A DNA stretch of 64,000 nt from Thermaerobacter marianensis (GTDB lineage Bacteria; Bacillota; Sulfobacillia; DVGY01). A program made the translations under genes and the position numbers. The stretch covers positions 16,517 to 80,516 of the forward strand of contig DYGY01000004.1 of NCBI GenBank assembly GCA_020724425.1. Direction: 5' to 3'. Position 1 is the stretch's first letter; each line of letters begins with the position of its first letter. This document shows, piece after piece, positions 61,980 to 64,000 of the stretch. The notes beneath the pieces are model-generated. The model made no database searches and was not told the origin of the DNA. It saw nothing but the letters and a program-made list of their open reading frames with translations.

Positions 61980-62008
61980 GGTCAGGTTAATCCTGACCTA
62001 TTTTTTTT
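61980..62008 (+). terminator. Intrinsic terminator after mgsA
   Basis: GGTCAGG pairs with CCTGACC around TTAAT, and after TA a run of eight T residues follows (62001-62008). It begins two bases after the stop codon. Confidence 0.93.
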
Positions 62009-62040
62009 CGGGAACCTAAAAGTTCAGGGGGAGAAGGACT

Positions 62041-63357
62041 ATGAGGCGAGGTTTAGCCACAAGTGTAGCTTTGCTGTTGTTTTTAGGTATCTTCATGGTA
62101 GTTAGGATTCTAGAACTACCTCTAGTTGTCCATGTATCACAAGTGCTACCCGTCAGTATAATGAGCTATACTTATGGTTATCTAGGAGGTATTTTTGCCG
62201 GGATAATTGTTGCTTTGTTTGTTGTTTTAGATATCCTTTTGAGGTTTGGAGAGTTTATTCCTAGAACTAATCCTGCTGGTCTTCCTTTATATTTAGCTTT
62301 GTATCTAGTTTATGGTTTTGCTGCTGGTCTTATCTTTCAGAATATTCAGGAAAAGAATAGGCTTTTAGGGAGACTAAGGGCTTTGCATCATGCTATTAGT
62401 ATTTTGCATAGTACTAGTGATATGGATGAGTTCTATAGAGCTACTGTAAAGCTTGTCACTACGGAACTAGGCTATCTTAATGCGGCCATTTACCTCAGGG
62501 AGCAGGAATTGGTTTTAAAAGAAGCTGCTATCTATGCTCCCGGGTTGAAAAAGGGCCAGGTCTATGCTTGTAGCAGAGGCTATTGTACTAAGGCGATGGA
62601 TACAGGCCAGAGTCTAATTGTTAGTCGGAAACAAGATAAGGATCTCTGTTTTCTTTCTAATGAAGGGACTGCAGCTCAGATTATTGTGCCCCTACAGCTC
62701 TATGGGAAAAATATCGGGGTCTTGCTGATTGAGAGTGCAAAAGATACGGTGATAAACAGAGAAGAACTCGCAATTCTTGAAGCATTTGCCCAGCAAATTG
62801 TTGTGGCAATGGAAAAAGCAAGGCTGTTTGATGAAACTAAACAGCTATTAGAAGAAACAAGGCTTTTGGCTGAGACTGATGGTCTGACGGGGTTATATAA
62901 TCACAGGTATTTTAAGCAGTCCTTAGCTGATGAGCTAAAGAGGATTAAACGTATGGGTGGTTATGTATCGGTTCTGATGATGGATATCGATGATTTTAAG
63001 AAGATTAATGATAACTGTGGTCATACTGTGGGTGATGAGGTCCTTGTTTATGTTGCTAAGGTAATTAAGGAGAACTTAAGAGAAATAGATATTGTGGCTC
63101 GTTATGGTGGGGAAGAGTTTGCCGTAATTCTTCCGGGTTCGGATAAGGAGGCTGCCATACAGGTTGCAGAGAGATTAAGAGTTACCATTGAAAGTAGTGT
63201 TGATATTAACCCTAGTTGTAATATAGATATGGTAACGGTGAGTATGGGTTTAGCCACCTATCCTCTGGAAAGTGAGGATTGGAGCAGTTTGATAGTGTTG
63301 GCTGATAAAAGGCTTTATGAAGCTAAGCGTCTAGGTAAGAATAGGGTGATTGCTTAG
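62041..63357 (+). CDS. Diguanylate cyclase with membrane sensor and GAF domain
   Basis: The 438-residue protein has an N-terminal membrane module of about four or five helices (ATSVALLLFLGIFMVVRILE, SYTYGYLGGIFAGIIVALFV, LPLYLALYLVYGFAAGLIF). A GAF domain spans about residues 115-275 (LHHAISILHSTSDMDEFYRA, IIVPLQLYGKNIGVLLIESA). A GGDEF domain follows (about 280-436; DGLTGLYNHRYFKQSL, VLMMDIDDFKKIND). The active site reads GGEEF, so synthesis of c-di-GMP is expected. REID five residues before it fits the product-inhibition I-site (RxxD). GGGGGAGAAGG lies before ATG 62041. It is followed after 13 bases by an MBL-hydrolase gene. Confidence 0.93.
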   Translation: MRRGLATSVALLLFLGIFMVVRILELPLVVHVSQVLPVSIMSYTYGYLGGIFAGIIVALFVVLDILLRFGEFIPRTNPAGLPLYLALYLVYGFAAGLIFQNIQEKNRLLGRLRALHHAISILHSTSDMDEFYRATVKLVTTELGYLNAAIYLREQELVLKEAAIYAPGLKKGQVYACSRGYCTKAMDTGQSLIVSRKQDKDLCFLSNEGTAAQIIVPLQLYGKNIGVLLIESAKDTVINREELAILEAFAQQIVVAMEKARLFDETKQLLEETRLLAETDGLTGLYNHRYFKQSLADELKRIKRMGGYVSVLMMDIDDFKKINDNCGHTVGDEVLVYVAKVIKENLREIDIVARYGGEEFAVILPGSDKEAAIQVAERLRVTIESSVDINPSCNIDMVTVSMGLATYPLESEDWSSLIVLADKRLYEAKRLGKNRVIA

Positions 63358-63370
63358 GGAGGTGTCAGGT

Positions 63371-64000
63371 ATGGCTGTTTTCTATAGTCTCCACCTAGGA
63401 GTTACTAATGTGTATCTCTTAAAAGCTAATGAGGGCTATCTCTTGATTGATACAGGCTATCCACAAGACTATCAGAGGTTCTTGAATGCCTTAGGGGATG
63501 TGGAGCTATCTAGTATCAGGTATCTTTTGCTAACCCATCATCATGATGATCATGCTGGTTTTGCAGCTGAGCTTGTAAAGCGGACGGAATGTAGGATAAT
63601 TGCTCATCAGAATTCGGTTGAGCATTTAGGAGTGGGTTTTTCTTTGGCTGCTAACAGACCATTAAATAGTTGTGTTTGGATGCTTTCTAAATTGCTAAGA
63701 TTAGTGCATCCTAAACCTGAATATCCTCGGGTAGTGCTTTTAGAGAACGATATTTTGATTAGTGGTGATTCTTATTTCCTAAAAGAGATAGGTATTGATG
63801 GAGTTATTATTGAGACTCCTGGGCATACCAGTGATTCTCTCTCCGTAATTCTTTCAGATGGCAGTGCTTTTGTGGGTGATGCTGCAGTTAACATGCTATT
63901 GCCTTGTACTAGATATAGGCCTTTTGTGGTAGAGAATATGGATTTAGTATATGCAAGCTGGCGGAAGTTAAGGGATTATGGGGCAAGGGTTATCTATCCT
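63371..64000 (+). CDS. MBL-fold metallohydrolase, 3' end cut by window
   Basis: From ATG 63371, behind GGGAGGTG, the frame is open to the window end (210 codons), so the C-terminus is missing. The metal-binding motif LLLTHHHDDHAGFAAELV is present, with further ligands expected in IETPGHTSDSLSVIL and FVGDAAVN. N-terminal GVTNVYLLKANEGYLLIDTG is typical of glyoxalase II-like or flavin-independent hydrolases of this superfamily. The function is not assigned. It begins 13 bases after the diguanylate cyclase stop codon, so the pair is likely co-transcribed. Confidence 0.88.
   Translation, partial: MAVFYSLHLGVTNVYLLKANEGYLLIDTGYPQDYQRFLNALGDVELSSIRYLLLTHHHDDHAGFAAELVKRTECRIIAHQNSVEHLGVGFSLAANRPLNSCVWMLSKLLRLVHPKPEYPRVVLLENDILISGDSYFLKEIGIDGVIIETPGHTSDSLSVILSDGSAFVGDAAVNMLLPCTRYRPFVVENMDLVYASWRKLRDYGARVIYP

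Noticed and set aside
1..64000. tRNA, rRNA, CRISPR arrays, insertion sequences
   Set aside because: Scanned by eye for repeats, cloverleaf-like blocks and transposase motifs; none was convincing. A full search with tRNAscan-, Rfam- and ISfinder-type tools would be decisive.

Overview
The window looks like chromosomal DNA of a low-GC Gram-positive bacterium (Bacillota, probably a Clostridia-type lineage). Support for this is the strong AGGAGG-type ribosome binding sites with many GTG/TTG starts, a GlpP antiterminator, a NagR-type GntR repressor with a Bacillus-like operator, HPr with Ser46, an S-layer-homology protein, and a Bacillus-style fadN/fadA/acyl-CoA dehydrogenase/FadR beta-oxidation operon. 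The + strand is rich in G and T even across genes on the minus strand, so the + strand is probably the leading replication strand throughout. I see no rRNA, tRNA, CRISPR array or intact insertion sequence.

Layout. 1-1716: the 3' part of rpoN (sigma-54) and glpP. 1717-2096: a hairpin, a gene scrap with an R-x4-H motif, a 19-bp perfect palindrome and the operator/promoter of the next operon. 2097-11883: a twelve-gene co-directional operon: nagA, nagB, nagR, an ascorbate-type PTS (IIA, IIB, IIC), a phosphotriesterase-family probable sugar-phosphate lactonase, a creatininase-family amidohydrolase, a KDGP aldolase, a SIS-domain protein, HPr and enzyme I. It reads as a self-contained import and catabolic system for an amino-sugar acid or lactone whose identity is not obvious; this is the best candidate for an undescribed pathway. 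11996-13168: AlkX/YcaQ-like DNA glycosylase. 13189-18704 (minus): a cell-surface cluster of an FG-GAP propeller protein broken by a frameshift, an acyltransferase and an SLH-serine hydrolase. 18912-23908: AGCS symporter, two unknown proteins, a WalJ-like MBL hydrolase, a small gene interrupted by two stops, and an unknown membrane protein. 23954-30057: an SQR-like flavoprotein and a YyaL-like protein diverging from a CRP/FNR-type palindrome, then a chemoreceptor with a sigma-28-like promoter and CheW. 30350-37676: CPBP protease and UbiA prenyltransferase, an unknown four-gene + strand cluster, then a two-component system with a BcrAB-like ABC transporter. 37770-43819: small membrane protein, YedK-like SRAP protein, a heavily decayed DUF438/hemerythrin-PAS gene, a PflX-like radical SAM protein, a CocE-type hydrolase, an unknown protein and a nitrilase-family amidase. 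44079-52534: acyl-CoA ligase and DUF2889 protein convergent with the beta-oxidation operon and its TetR regulator, with a FadR-type operator upstream. 52649-64000: a solitary DruA-like (DUF4338) protein, K+/H+ antiporter, bactofilin-like membrane protein, NAD-dependent epimerase-like protein, amylo-alpha-1,6-glucosidase-type enzyme, aldo/keto reductase plus methylglyoxal synthase, a diguanylate cyclase and a truncated MBL hydrolase.

How the genes work together. EI and HPr sit in the same operon as their only visible permease, so phosphoryl transfer may be dedicated to this substrate. NagA and NagB would feed fructose-6-phosphate to glycolysis, and KDGP aldolase would yield pyruvate and glyceraldehyde-3-phosphate. 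The acyl-CoA ligase and fad genes form a complete fatty-acid activation and beta-oxidation set apart from electron-transfer flavoprotein. MgsA and the aldo/keto reductase form a plausible methylglyoxal bypass and detoxification pair.
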